64,000 bases of DNA from Afipia sp. P52-10 (GTDB lineage Bacteria > Pseudomonadota > Alphaproteobacteria > Rhizobiales > Xanthobacteraceae), in the NCBI RefSeq assembly GCF_000516555.1, contig NZ_AZSJ01000007.1, forward strand, positions 431,375 to 495,374, given 5' to 3'. This document shows, one piece after another, positions 22,675 through 31,687 of the stretch (its first letter is position 1; every line of letters starts with the position of its first letter). Both the position numbers and the translations under genes were made by a program. A model generated the notes under the pieces. That model saw only the letters and a list, made by a program, of their open reading frames with translations, did no database searches and had not been told where the DNA came from.

Positions 22675-25525
22675 GGCTACTACCTCCCTACAGACCATTA
22701 AGCGATTGACCGTCGAAGGTCGCACGATCGGGGTCAACGAGGCAACCGCCTCGCTGACCGCGCTTTCGCGCGCCCAGACGTCGGTTGCGCAGACTGCTGA
22801 CGGAATGGCGGTCGCGACCGAGCGGTCGTCGAAGCGGCAGCTTTCCTTGGCTGCCGCTGTCGATCGGCAGCGCATGTCTGATGATCTCGCGTTCAAGATG
22901 CGCGCGCAGGCCGAGCGTGCGATGCGCACCTACGATGCGGCCCTTAAGCAGGGTGTGATCACGCTCGACGAGCACGCGGCCGCGCAGGAGCGCGTGCGCG
23001 TTAAGTTCTCAGCGTTCGGGCAGGCTGCAGATGGAATGGGCAAATCGGTCGGTCTGGCCCGTTATGAACTGATCAACCTTGGAAGGCAGGCGCAGGACGT
23101 CGGTACCATGCTTGCCATGGGTGCCAGCCCTATGCAGGTGTTCACATCTCAGGCCGCGCAGATCTTCGACATCTTTTCGTCCAGCCAGGGCACACTGCGC
23201 GGCTTCTTCGGGCAAATGGCGAGCGGCCTGTCGAGCATGATTACGCCAGCGCGGCTCGCCTTTGGAGGCATCGCAACCGGGGCCATTGCCGCGGCTGCGG
23301 CTGTGAACTCCTATCTGGAGACGCAGCGTCAGGTATCCATGGCTTTGACCGGAATCGGCCGGGCGAGCGGTGCGACGATCGGCGGAATCAACAGCATCGC
23401 CAATCAAGGCTCGTCGACGTTCGGGCTGTCAATCGGCGAGGCGCGCGATCTCGCATCCGCGCTTGCGGCGACCGGCCGGATTGCGAACGACAATATCCTG
23501 CCGATCGTCAAGATGGGCAAGGATATCGCCTACGCCTTCGGCGTCGATGCGACCGAGGCGACGAAGCTCTTGGCGCAGTCGTTCGCCGATCCTGCGCGCG
23601 GCGCTGAGACGCTGAATGCGCGGCTTGGCTTCATGGATGCGGCCATGAAGCGCAACATCGATAATCTGGTCGCACAGAACCGACTTTGGGATGCCCAGCG
23701 TGTGTTGATCCAGGGCGCACAGAGTGGCCTTGTCGGTGTATCGGATGCCGCGTCTGGTATTGCGAGTGGGTGGACAGCCGTAACGAATGTTCTAGGCAAT
23801 GTCTGGGATAAATTTGGTGAAGTCGTTGCACGGGCGGTCAGCCTGCAACGGATCGACCTTTCGGAGCAGTTGGAGAGGGCGAACGCGCGACTTATTCAGT
23901 TGAACGTTGAACAGGAGCGTTTTCTAGCAACCGGCTTGAGTAGCGGATTGCAATTTCAAGGGGATCGCACGGAGGCAATCCGACAGCAAATCAAGGCGAT
24001 CAACGAAGTAAACCAGAAGCTCGGCGAGCAGGCGGCTGCTACCGCCCGAGTCCAGGCGGCTCAGCGATCTTTTTCGGACGAGGCATTGATCCGCAACCTC
24101 GTCCCCGAGATCGCCCAGCGTGAGCAGTTGAACAACCAGCTAGAGCAGATGGAGCGCATCTTTCAGTCGCTTGCCAACGACGAAGGGGCAGGTGCGCAGC
24201 TGAAGGCTCTCGGATACACGTTCGAGTTCGTCGCCAAGGCGCTTGAAAAGGCGCGGGTTGCGTCTCGCGATTTCCAAACCGAGAGCCAGAAGGCTGCGAC
24301 GGCCGCGAAGATCAGCTACGACGCCGTGACGGCCTACTCGCCGTCGAGCCGCGCGAACATCGCGCGCCGGCAGGCAGAGGAGCAGTATCGCGGCGATCCG
24401 CAGGCGAAACAGCGCGCCGAGGAAGCGTACACGCTGGCTCTGCATCAGGCGAACGAGGCGATCCGGGAGCAGGCGCGCGAACGGCTGCTTGCGGCAGAGC
24501 AGAGCAAGCAAAGCGCCCAGCTCGAGATCGATCTGATCGGCCGGACCATGGCTGAGCAGGTGATGGCGCGTGCGAACCTGCAGGCGCGCCAACAACTGGA
24601 GCAAGAGGCGGCCCGAAACCGTACCCAGTTTGACGAGGCCGAATACGCCCGCCTGGTGAAGATCAACCAGGAGCTTGGCCGCAAGGCGCAACTGCGGGCA
24701 GAGGCCGATCTTCGGAGCCGCGTCCAGTTCGAAACCGACACGCTGTTTATGTCGCCGTCGGACCAGCGCATCGCGCAGGAGATGCGCAACATCTATGGCA
24801 GCGGCTGGCAGTCGCAGATGAACAGCGCGCTGGCCATGCAGATGCGGATGAACGACACGCTGCGCGACTATGGCTCGATCGCCAGCTCGTCGTTCGTGAC
24901 GTTCGGCCAGAATATCCGCAACGGGCAGAACGCCATGGAGGCGCTCCGGAATGCCGGTCTCGATGCGCTCGGCAAGATCTCCGACAAGCTGATCCAGATG
25001 GCGGCTGACGACCTGATCGGGCGGGCATTGGGCGGCGGCCGGTCGAGCGGCGGAGGGCTGTTCGGCCTGATCGGCGGTCTTTTCGGTGACGGCTCGTCCG
25101 GCGGCGCACAGTGGGTGAACGGCTACAACGTGGCGGCCACGGGCGGGGTTAACCCGTTTCCGCTACCAAGCTACGACGGCAACGTGTTCAGCCAGGGCCG
25201 GGTCATCCCGCACGAACTTGGGGGCGTCGTCGACCGCCTTGGTGCCTTCGCGATGGCGAACGGCAACATCGGCACGATCGCTGAGAAGGAGCCAGAGGCG
25301 ATCATGCCGCTCAAGCGCGGCAGCGATGGCAAGCTCGGCGTATCGGCGTCGGGCGGCGGCGGAACCAAGGTATCGATGGCCTTCAATATCGATGCCCGCG
25401 GCGCGCAGGTCGGCGCCGGCGAGGAGATCGCCGCTGCGCTCGCAGCCTTGGTCAAGTCGCCTGGGTTTGAGGCGCGGGTCGCGCAAGTGGTCAACGAGGC
25501 TAAGCGGCGCGGGAATATCAAGTAA
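22673..25525 (+). CDS. Tail tape measure protein
   Basis: At 950 residues this is the longest prophage gene. It has an N-terminal region rich in Ala/Thr/Ser, a hydrophobic segment near 195-215 (FGGIATGAIAAAAAVNSYL), long helical Gln/Glu/Arg-rich stretches (390-720), and a C-terminal Gly-rich region ending in LGGVVDR, EKEPEAIMPL and GSDGKLGV, typical of lambda-type tape measures. It sets tail length and is injected with DNA. Translation starts at ATG 22673 inside the divergent moron-like gene's start codon region; no strong ribosome binding site is seen. Confidence 0.93.
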   Translation: MATTSLQTIKRLTVEGRTIGVNEATASLTALSRAQTSVAQTADGMAVATERSSKRQLSLAAAVDRQRMSDDLAFKMRAQAERAMRTYDAALKQGVITLDEHAAAQERVRVKFSAFGQAADGMGKSVGLARYELINLGRQAQDVGTMLAMGASPMQVFTSQAAQIFDIFSSSQGTLRGFFGQMASGLSSMITPARLAFGGIATGAIAAAAAVNSYLETQRQVSMALTGIGRASGATIGGINSIANQGSSTFGLSIGEARDLASALAATGRIANDNILPIVKMGKDIAYAFGVDATEATKLLAQSFADPARGAETLNARLGFMDAAMKRNIDNLVAQNRLWDAQRVLIQGAQSGLVGVSDAASGIASGWTAVTNVLGNVWDKFGEVVARAVSLQRIDLSEQLERANARLIQLNVEQERFLATGLSSGLQFQGDRTEAIRQQIKAINEVNQKLGEQAAATARVQAAQRSFSDEALIRNLVPEIAQREQLNNQLEQMERIFQSLANDEGAGAQLKALGYTFEFVAKALEKARVASRDFQTESQKAATAAKISYDAVTAYSPSSRANIARRQAEEQYRGDPQAKQRAEEAYTLALHQANEAIREQARERLLAAEQSKQSAQLEIDLIGRTMAEQVMARANLQARQQLEQEAARNRTQFDEAEYARLVKINQELGRKAQLRAEADLRSRVQFETDTLFMSPSDQRIAQEMRNIYGSGWQSQMNSALAMQMRMNDTLRDYGSIASSSFVTFGQNIRNGQNAMEALRNAGLDALGKISDKLIQMAADDLIGRALGGGRSSGGGLFGLIGGLFGDGSSGGAQWVNGYNVAATGGVNPFPLPSYDGNVFSQGRVIPHELGGVVDRLGAFAMANGNIGTIAEKEPEAIMPLKRGSDGKLGVSASGGGGTKVSMAFNIDARGAQVGAGEEIAAALAALVKSPGFEARVAQVVNEAKRRGNIK

Positions 25526-26160
25526 TGGCGATCACGTTCCCGCGCGCGATGCCGACCGACAAGTTCGAAACCTCGGCGTTCGAGCTGGTGCGCAACGAGG
25601 CGATCAACCGGGCCGGCGGCCGGATTATCAGCCACGAGCTGTTCGATCCGTACTGGTCGTTCAAGGCGACGACGATTCCGCTCTATGCGGCCGATCGTGC
25701 GCGCTGGCGGTCCTGGGCGCTGTCGCTGAAGGGGGCAGCCAATCCGTTCCTGGCATTCGATCCGGAGAGTGTCTATCCGCTGACCTATGGCGCGGCGGTC
25801 CTGCAGCTCGCGCGCGCCGTGGGCGGCGCCTTCGACGGCACAGCGACGGTTACCACGACGACCGCGACGACGATCTCGCTGTCGGGGCTGCCGGCCAACT
25901 ACGAGGCCTCGGTCGGCGACAATGTGTCGATCCAGCTCACGACCGGCCGCCGCACGCTGCATGTCGTCCAGGAGCCGGTGACGGGCTCGGCCGGCGGAAC
26001 CATCACGCTCAGCGTCGAGCCGCCGGTGATCGGGACCGTCGCACTTGTCCAGTCGGCTCAGCTGGTCCGGGCCACCTGCACGATGCGGCTCGTCAACTTC
26101 TCGGCGCCGGCGGCCGGCGCGCTCGCAAGTCCAATCTCGTTTGAGGCGACGGAGGGCTGA
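25525..26160 (+). CDS. Minor tail protein (distal tail-like)
   Basis: The 211-residue protein starts at an ATG overlapping the tape measure stop (TAATG). The N-terminus (FPRAMPTDKFETSAFELV) and the segment IPLYAADRARWRSWALSLKG resemble small minor tail proteins encoded after tape measures in alphaproteobacterial phages and gene transfer agents. The rest is Thr/Val-rich beta strand. It probably forms part of the tail tip ring. Confidence 0.7.
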   Translation: MAITFPRAMPTDKFETSAFELVRNEAINRAGGRIISHELFDPYWSFKATTIPLYAADRARWRSWALSLKGAANPFLAFDPESVYPLTYGAAVLQLARAVGGAFDGTATVTTTTATTISLSGLPANYEASVGDNVSIQLTTGRRTLHVVQEPVTGSAGGTITLSVEPPVIGTVALVQSAQLVRATCTMRLVNFSAPAAGALASPISFEATEG

Positions 26161-26774
26161 TGCGGACGTTCGATCCCGCGACGCTGGCGGCCCTTGAGGC
26201 TGGTCTGATCGATGAACGGGACATGATCCTGTTCGACTTCCCGTCCGGCCTCTATGGCTTCTGGGCGGGCCGGGAGCCGATGACCTATCAGGGTGTCCAG
26301 TATCGAGGCGGCGGCGGGCTGATCCAGGTTGATGCGATCGCGGCCAACGCCGGGCTTGCGTCGTTTGCCGTGACGCTCCGCCTCTCGGCCATCCCGAACA
26401 CCGAGCTGACGCCCGACCTGCTCGCCACCATCGAGCAGGAGCAGTATCACCAGCGACCGGTCACGCTGAGCGTGGCCTATATCGACAAGGCGGCGCGCGC
26501 GCTGATCTCGGTCGAGCGCATTTTTCGCGGATATCTCGACGTGATCAATCACGAACAGGAGGTCGGCGCGCTTTACACGCTCGTCATGAAGCTTGAGAGC
26601 AAGTCCCGCGATCACACGCGGCGCGGCTATCGCATGCGCGGCAACGCGGACCAGCGGCTGATTGATGCGAACGACGGCGGTCTTCGTCATGTAGGCCGGG
26701 CCGGCGAGACAGTCTTGCAATGGGGCCGGGTGCATGACCGGCCGGTGGCCATTGCCGACGCACGGATGAAGTGA
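26160..26774 (+). CDS. Minor tail protein, DUF2163-like
   Basis: The 204-residue product overlaps the previous stop. It begins with ATLAALEAGLIDERDMILFDF, given here in part as EAGLIDERDMILFDF, has VTLRLSAIPN in the middle and ends with a segment (KLESKSRDHTRRGYRM, then RLIDANDGGLRHVGR) of the kind seen in baseplate-hub-adjacent DUF2163 or phage BR0599-type proteins. It normally precedes an NlpC/P60-like gene, which is found downstream here after two inserted genes. Confidence 0.7.
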   Translation: MRTFDPATLAALEAGLIDERDMILFDFPSGLYGFWAGREPMTYQGVQYRGGGGLIQVDAIAANAGLASFAVTLRLSAIPNTELTPDLLATIEQEQYHQRPVTLSVAYIDKAARALISVERIFRGYLDVINHEQEVGALYTLVMKLESKSRDHTRRGYRMRGNADQRLIDANDGGLRHVGRAGETVLQWGRVHDRPVAIADARMK

Positions 26775-26793
26775 ACGGGTGAGGAGAACGAGA

Positions 26794-27132
26794 ATGCTTC
26801 ATGCCTTCAAGTTAGGTCATGCGGTGATGGTTGGACGGGATGCTGGGTCCGCAACTATCCTTTTGTTTGATGATGAGCGGGAAGCCTCAGCTATCTTCCA
26901 TTGCGTCAAGCAATTCAACGAACAGTTTATGAACGGCGGGCCGCCCAACGTGAATGTCGATGCGCTCGCCACAACGATTTTTGGCGAGCGCATCGATAAA
27001 GTGTCCCATCTGTTTGAAGATGATCGCGATCAACGGGTTTCCGTGCTTTCGCTTAGCGTTCTGGATATGAACGTCGGCGAGATAGTTGCGCGGCCTATCG
27101 GTGAACGTCGTTCGGATGACGGATCGAGCTGA
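26794..27132 (+). CDS. Moron-like hypothetical protein
   Basis: The 112-residue protein starts at ATG 26794 with GAGGAGAAC 8 bases upstream; a GTG at 26779 is less likely. It contains ATILLFDDEREASAIFHCVKQF and a C-terminal SVLSLSVLDMNVGEIVARP. No family is recognised. Together with the antisense gene at 27095-27379 it separates the minor tail gene from the NlpC-like gene that normally follow directly, and its base composition is less GC-rich than the tail genes, so it looks like an inserted accessory gene. Confidence 0.55.
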   Translation: MLHAFKLGHAVMVGRDAGSATILLFDDEREASAIFHCVKQFNEQFMNGGPPNVNVDALATTIFGERIDKVSHLFEDDRDQRVSVLSLSVLDMNVGEIVARPIGERRSDDGSS

Positions 27133-27379
27133 AGATGGATGTCACGTAGTTTGCGGCGGCTTCTTTGATGTAAGTTTCTTGGTCCGGTATCGAGTTTGCC
27201 CATAGCTGGCGGTTGGTGATCGAATCTATTGAGGTCTTCTCCAAGACTGCCAAACGCCTTCGGAACACCTGACGATCATCGTCAAAGAAGACTTCGCCGA
27301 CGACCACTCGAACAATTTCCACTAACGCAATCAGCTGCGCTTGGTCCTGAGCGCGCAGCTCTTCTTCTCTAGTCATCAT
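27095..27379 (-). CDS. Antisense moron-like hypothetical protein
   Basis: The frame encodes 94 residues from ATG 27379 (or 93 from ATG 27376), with GGGAGG about 13 bases upstream on the minus strand. It is helical, with TREEELRAQDQAQLIALVEI at the N-terminus and a FFDDDRQVFRRRLAVLEK segment. The 3' end overlaps the convergent gene by 38 bases. It is opposite to the tail operon and less GC-rich, which fits a lysogen-expressed accessory gene. Function unknown. Confidence 0.6.
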   Translation of the reverse strand: MMTREEELRAQDQAQLIALVEIVRVVVGEVFFDDDRQVFRRRLAVLEKTSIDSITNRQLWANSIPDQETYIKEAAANYVTSIFSSIRHPNDVHR

Positions 27380-27463
27380 GTTGTTCGTCGCCTCCCGTAT
27401 TTGTGAGGCGGGCATTGCAACATTTCGCAACCCCGGCGTCATGTGGAACAAAGAGAGATTTCT

Positions 27464-27868
27464 ATGCGCCTCAAGAGCTGGCCTGACGCGCTGCAGTCGG
27501 CGATCGATACGCATCGCGACCTGCCGTTCGAGTATGGGCTGTCGGACTGCTTCAGGCTGCCAATGGATTGCGTGCTGGCAATGACCGGGAGCGATCCGCT
27601 GGCGCATCTTCGGGGCTACGAGAATGAAATCGGCGCCGCGAAAGTGCTGCGCAGGCACGGACATGAGACGGTTGGCGATGCATTCGCCAGCGCTTTCGAA
27701 GAGATTCCTGTGATGATGATGGGTCGTGGCGATATCGCGGTTGTCGCGCGGGATGGCGCTGTGGGCGGCTGCGTCTGCGCGGGCGATATCCTGATCGGCA
27801 AAGCGCAGTATATCGGGCTTGTGGTCCTGCCGCGCGCGCTCGCGTCGCGCGCTTTCAAGGTCGGCTGA
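27464..27868 (+). CDS. Tail tip NlpC/P60-like (DUF6950-like) protein
   Basis: ATG 27464 follows AAGAGAG and gives 134 residues. The N-terminus (SWPDALQSAIDTHRDLPFEY) leads to GLSDCFRLPMDCVLAM with a Cys near residue 27 that could be the nucleophile, and a later MGRGDIAVV typical of NlpC/P60-like tail peptidases. In tail modules this protein (lambda K counterpart) is believed to open peptidoglycan during DNA entry. The catalytic His was not identified with certainty. Confidence 0.72.
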   Translation: MRLKSWPDALQSAIDTHRDLPFEYGLSDCFRLPMDCVLAMTGSDPLAHLRGYENEIGAAKVLRRHGHETVGDAFASAFEEIPVMMMGRGDIAVVARDGAVGGCVCAGDILIGKAQYIGLVVLPRALASRAFKVG

Positions 27869-27869
27869 G

Positions 27870-30428
27870 ATGGCGTTTCTGGCACCAGCGATCGGCGGTC
27901 TGTTCGGGCTCGGCTCGATCGGCTCGTCCCTCGTAAACCTCGGGCTCGGCCTTGGCGCATCGTTCCTGGTTAACAGCCTGCGCGGCAATCAGCAGCAGCA
28001 GGCCGGCACGACAACGACATCGACGCGCGGCACGCAGGTCAACGTCCAGTATGGCGGCGCCATCCCGCGCAGTTGCATCTTCGGCATGGGGGCAACCGCA
28101 GGCCACCTGCTGTATGCCAACGTTTACGGTGAGAACAACGACTATCTGCAACGCGTGTTCGCGATCGGCGACGGTCCGCATCACTCGCTCGACAGCATTT
28201 TTGTCAACGGCAAGAAATGCACGTTCGGCGCGCCGGATGCGATCGGGACTCCAGTCACAGAGTTCGACGACGCCGGCGAGCATAATCTCTGGGTCCGCTT
28301 CTTTCAGGGCTTCGAAGGGCAGGCGGCCGACGCGCAGCTATACGCCAACGCCAACCCGTCCGATCGCTGGACGGCAGACGATCGGCTGGCGGGCATCTGC
28401 TACGTCTCGGTGACTGAGCGCTACAACGAGCGGGTGATGACCAGCCTGCAGCCCTACCTGTTCGTGGTGAAGGGCAGGCTGGTGTACGACCCGCGCAAGG
28501 ACAGTTCGATCGGCGGTTTCGGGCCGCACCGGTGGACAGACCCTGCGACCTGGGAGTGGTCGGATAACCCGGCAGTTTGCCGCTACAATTTCCAGCGCGG
28601 CCTGTTCATCGGCGGCGAGCTGATCGTAGGCCAGGGGATTGCGCCGTCCGACCTGATCCTTGATCGGTACGCCACGGCGATGAACGTCTGCGACGAGCTG
28701 GTCGACCTCAAGGGTGGCGGCAGTGAGCCGCGCTATCGGATCGGCATGACGGTCGGCGCCGATCGCGAGTACAGCTCGGTTTTGCAGGACTTTGACGATG
28801 CCATGGCTGGTCAGGCGCTGGAGGCTGTGGGTGCGTTTGCGCCGGTCGCCGGCGCGGCCCGGCCGGTGGTCCTGACGTTCACCGATGACGATCTGGTCGA
28901 GAAGAAGCCGCTGCGCTTTACGGCCAAGCGCAGCCGGGCGGACCTGGTGAATTCGATCTTCGGCTCCTACACCGACCCGATGCAGTCGTTTCAGCAGATC
29001 CCGTATGCACCGCGCATTTCAGGCGCCGACGAGATCATCGACGGCGAACGGCTGGCGACACAACGCGACTTCGCGCAGATCCTGTCCGAAACCCAGGCGC
29101 AGCGGGTCGCGGAGATATTCCGGCGTCGGGTCCGCAAACAGGCTACCGCCGAGGTCACGTTGCGGCCGCGCTTTATCGTGCTCGAGCCCGGCGACTGGGT
29201 GACCTGGAATTCCGCGCGCTACGGCACACGCACTTGGCAGGTCGAGAGCCGCACACGCAACGACGACCGTAGCATCGGGGTCGCCTTGGGCGAGATCGGC
29301 GCCGATGTCTTCGCCTGGGACGAAACGAGCGACGAGCTCGATCCGAACGTTCCAGGCGACCTGCCGGGCTTTAACGAGCTGTCCTCGTCGGTGGCCGGCT
29401 TTACGTTGCAGGCCATCCAAGTGAACGGCGAGGGCGGTCTGACGATGCCGTCGCTCCGCTGCCTCTGGTCGCCGATCTCGGACCCGACCATCGTCGCAGT
29501 GATCGTCGAATATCGGATCAAGACCCCGGACGATTCCGGCGCCATCAAGACCGTCCGTTTCCTGCGGCCTGACGCCGGCGAGGATACGATCCTCGGCGAT
29601 ATTCAGGCCGGCACCGAATACGAGGCGCGCGCGACCATCGAGACGATCCCGGCCCGCCAGACCTTCTTTACGGTTTGGGTGTCGCAAACCGCTTCGCCCT
29701 TCCACGTCGTCCCCGTCTCGAAGAAGACCCTGCTCGCCGAGCTGGCTGCGCTGGAAGGCAGCATCCAGAAGCAGGTGACCGAGGTCATGGCGGCGCTCAA
29801 GGATGAGATCGGCGAAATCCGGGCGCGGCTTCCGGGTCTTGCCAATGAAATCGCTCGCAACTGGATCGACAAGCGCCAGGTGCGAAGCCAGCTCAGCGCT
29901 CGGTTTAACGTCGCCTATGCCGGGATCGAAGAGGTCCGGACCGTCGCTGTGGATACGCAGGAGGCGTTCGCGGAGTTCTCGACCGAGGTCACGGCGAGCT
30001 TTGGCAGTGTCAACGCGCTGATCGCGACAAACACGTCAGCAATCGCTACGCTCAACGGCTATGCCGCCGCGCGCTGGTCAGTCACGACAAACGTCAACGG
30101 CTACATCGCTGGCATCGAGCTGATCAATGGTGGACAGCAGGTTTCGTCGTTCACGGTGCTTGCGAATGTCTTTCGGGTCTCGCAGCCGGGAACGACCGGT
30201 GGTAGCACGGTGGACGTCTTCACGATTGCAAGCGTCGGCGGCTCACCAAAGATCGTCTGGCGAGCGGATATGATCGGCGATGGGTCGATCACGGTGAACA
30301 AGTTGTCGGTCGGCTTCTTGTCTGCGATCTCGGCCAACATCGGCGAAATTACAGCGGGGGTCATCAGGAGCGCGGACAACAAGTTCCGGATTGATCTCGA
30401 CAATAGACAACTCGTCATATCAGACTGA
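27870..30428 (+). CDS. Host specificity J-like tail tip protein
   Basis: This 852-residue protein starts 1 base after the NlpC-like gene. The N-terminus has a hydrophobic Gly-rich stretch (IGGLFGLGSIGSSLV). Residues about 285-485 form the phage tail hub domain with RPRFIVLEPGDWVTW and RTWQVESRTRNDDR. A fibronectin-like region (about 530-600) leads to a coiled coil (610-690), and the end (about 720-852) matches the DUF1983 receptor-binding module (RWSVTTNVNGYIAGIEL). It should form the central tip that contacts the host surface. Confidence 0.88.
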   Translation: MAFLAPAIGGLFGLGSIGSSLVNLGLGLGASFLVNSLRGNQQQQAGTTTTSTRGTQVNVQYGGAIPRSCIFGMGATAGHLLYANVYGENNDYLQRVFAIGDGPHHSLDSIFVNGKKCTFGAPDAIGTPVTEFDDAGEHNLWVRFFQGFEGQAADAQLYANANPSDRWTADDRLAGICYVSVTERYNERVMTSLQPYLFVVKGRLVYDPRKDSSIGGFGPHRWTDPATWEWSDNPAVCRYNFQRGLFIGGELIVGQGIAPSDLILDRYATAMNVCDELVDLKGGGSEPRYRIGMTVGADREYSSVLQDFDDAMAGQALEAVGAFAPVAGAARPVVLTFTDDDLVEKKPLRFTAKRSRADLVNSIFGSYTDPMQSFQQIPYAPRISGADEIIDGERLATQRDFAQILSETQAQRVAEIFRRRVRKQATAEVTLRPRFIVLEPGDWVTWNSARYGTRTWQVESRTRNDDRSIGVALGEIGADVFAWDETSDELDPNVPGDLPGFNELSSSVAGFTLQAIQVNGEGGLTMPSLRCLWSPISDPTIVAVIVEYRIKTPDDSGAIKTVRFLRPDAGEDTILGDIQAGTEYEARATIETIPARQTFFTVWVSQTASPFHVVPVSKKTLLAELAALEGSIQKQVTEVMAALKDEIGEIRARLPGLANEIARNWIDKRQVRSQLSARFNVAYAGIEEVRTVAVDTQEAFAEFSTEVTASFGSVNALIATNTSAIATLNGYAAARWSVTTNVNGYIAGIELINGGQQVSSFTVLANVFRVSQPGTTGGSTVDVFTIASVGGSPKIVWRADMIGDGSITVNKLSVGFLSAISANIGEITAGVIRSADNKFRIDLDNRQLVISD

Positions 30429-30859
30429 TGACCCGGCGAATTCTCATTTCTCCCGACCGGGTTTCGATCTCGCGACCTGGCTATGATGCGCTGACGTCCC
30501 CGCGGACGTCGGATTACATGGCGCTGGACTCGGCGCTCGATATTGAGAGGCCATTGCAGGCCGGTGTGTTGACGGGGCTGCCGATTAACAATGTGACGAT
30601 CATTCCCTTCGGCACCACCTATCCGCAACCGCCCGCGGTCGAAATCTATGAGTGGGCCTCCGACCTTGGTCCGGTTGCGGTTCGAAACACGATCTGGCGA
30701 TACGACTCGACCGGGTCATCGACTGACGTGCGCAGTACGGTTGGCGGGTTCGTCTCCCAAACGGGCTGGGGCATCCGGCTTCAGGGCGGGGGGTTTGTTG
30801 ACTCCGCGTACTTCAGTCGCGCGCGCAATTGGATCTATATCATCTGGAAGACCTGGTGA
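30428..30859 (+). CDS. Small tail tip protein, paralog 1
   Basis: The 143-residue protein overlaps the J-like stop (TGATG). It opens RRILISPDRVSISRPGYDAL and ends SRARNWIYIIWKTW. It shares this layout, a short basic start, a (S/L)xPGxD segment near residue 16 and an aromatic YxxxYR/YIIW end, with the next two genes, suggesting tandem duplication of a beta-sandwich tail protein. No characterised homolog is recalled. Confidence 0.65.
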   Translation: MTRRILISPDRVSISRPGYDALTSPRTSDYMALDSALDIERPLQAGVLTGLPINNVTIIPFGTTYPQPPAVEIYEWASDLGPVAVRNTIWRYDSTGSSTDVRSTVGGFVSQTGWGIRLQGGGFVDSAYFSRARNWIYIIWKTW

Positions 30860-31266
30860 TGGTTGCGCGGTTCCTCGCAGGTTACCACCCAACTCTAGGC
30901 CGTATGGGAATCTGGCTGTCGCGCTCAGGCCTCGACGTGACACTTGCTTCGGCGGAAAGCCAGTTCCTGCTTTCGACCGATTACAAGAACGAACAAATCT
31001 TTCTTTCTGGGCGCGTGACCGTCATTCACGGATCGCAGGAGATTGTCGCCTTTCCGGAAACGCTCGACGCCCCGCCGTTCGTGTCGTGGAACGAGTCATA
31101 TCCGGACGGTGTGAACTATTATCCGTTCAGGATCGACCTGACGACGAGCGCGCCGCAGAGCTACTCGGTCTCCTGCTATTCCTATGCAGACAAGGTCACC
31201 TTCGTGAACAGCACCGAGTTTGACTTGTACGTCTTCTATCGCGTCCTGTGCCGCAGGTTCGGGTAG
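30859..31266 (+). CDS. Small tail tip protein, paralog 2
   Basis: From ATG 30859, overlapping the previous TGA, the product has 135 residues. It contains LSRSGLDVTLASAESQFLL near residue 22 and ends FDLYVFYRVLCRRFG. Similar start and end patterns occur in the two flanking genes. The central part (PETLDAPPFVSWNE) contains a proline-rich turn shared with paralog 3 (GETLPAAPLGFFVF). It probably decorates the tail tip or fibre base. Confidence 0.65.
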   Translation: MVARFLAGYHPTLGRMGIWLSRSGLDVTLASAESQFLLSTDYKNEQIFLSGRVTVIHGSQEIVAFPETLDAPPFVSWNESYPDGVNYYPFRIDLTTSAPQSYSVSCYSYADKVTFVNSTEFDLYVFYRVLCRRFG

Positions 31267-31680
31267 ATGGTGAAGCGTGTTCTCATGCGAGGCGGCATCA
31301 GTTCAGCCTTGCGGGTGTCGTTGCCTGGATTCGACGTCGAAACAGCGAACCTTTCTCAACTCGCCTTTGATGCACGCTTCGCGAACCTGCAGGTCTACAC
31401 GAAGGGCGCTGTGACCATCGGCGGCGGCAACGTTGCCTACAGCTTCTCGTTCGGCGAGACGCTTCCGGCCGCGCCGCTCGGCTTCTTCGTTTTCAACGTG
31501 TTCAATCCCGGCGATGGCAATCTTCGCGGACAAATGCCGTTTATCGTCAAAAGCACAAGCGGCGGTCCTATCACTGTGAGCTGCAACTATGCTTCGGTGT
31601 CACCGTCCGGCTTCACGCTCCAGACCTCTGGGGGGAGCGGGGTAGTCTACTACATCTTCTATAGAATGCTGAATGCGTAG
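31267..31680 (+). CDS. Small tail tip protein, paralog 3
   Basis: The 137-residue product begins directly after the preceding stop codon. It carries VSLPGFDVETANLSQLAFD near residue 18, GETLPAAPLGFFVFN near 62 and ends VVYYIFYRMLNA, repeating the features of the two upstream genes. The protein is beta-rich with many Ser/Gly residues. It likely belongs to the same adhesive or structural tip complex. Confidence 0.65.
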   Translation: MVKRVLMRGGISSALRVSLPGFDVETANLSQLAFDARFANLQVYTKGAVTIGGGNVAYSFSFGETLPAAPLGFFVFNVFNPGDGNLRGQMPFIVKSTSGGPITVSCNYASVSPSGFTLQTSGGSGVVYYIFYRMLNA

Positions 31681-31687
31681 GTGATGA

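Noticed and set aside
27380..27988. N-terminal extension of the antisense gene at 27095-27379
   Set aside because: The longer frame runs opposite the NlpC-like and J-like genes and has shadow-type composition; only the part from 27379 has a ribosome binding site and coding character.
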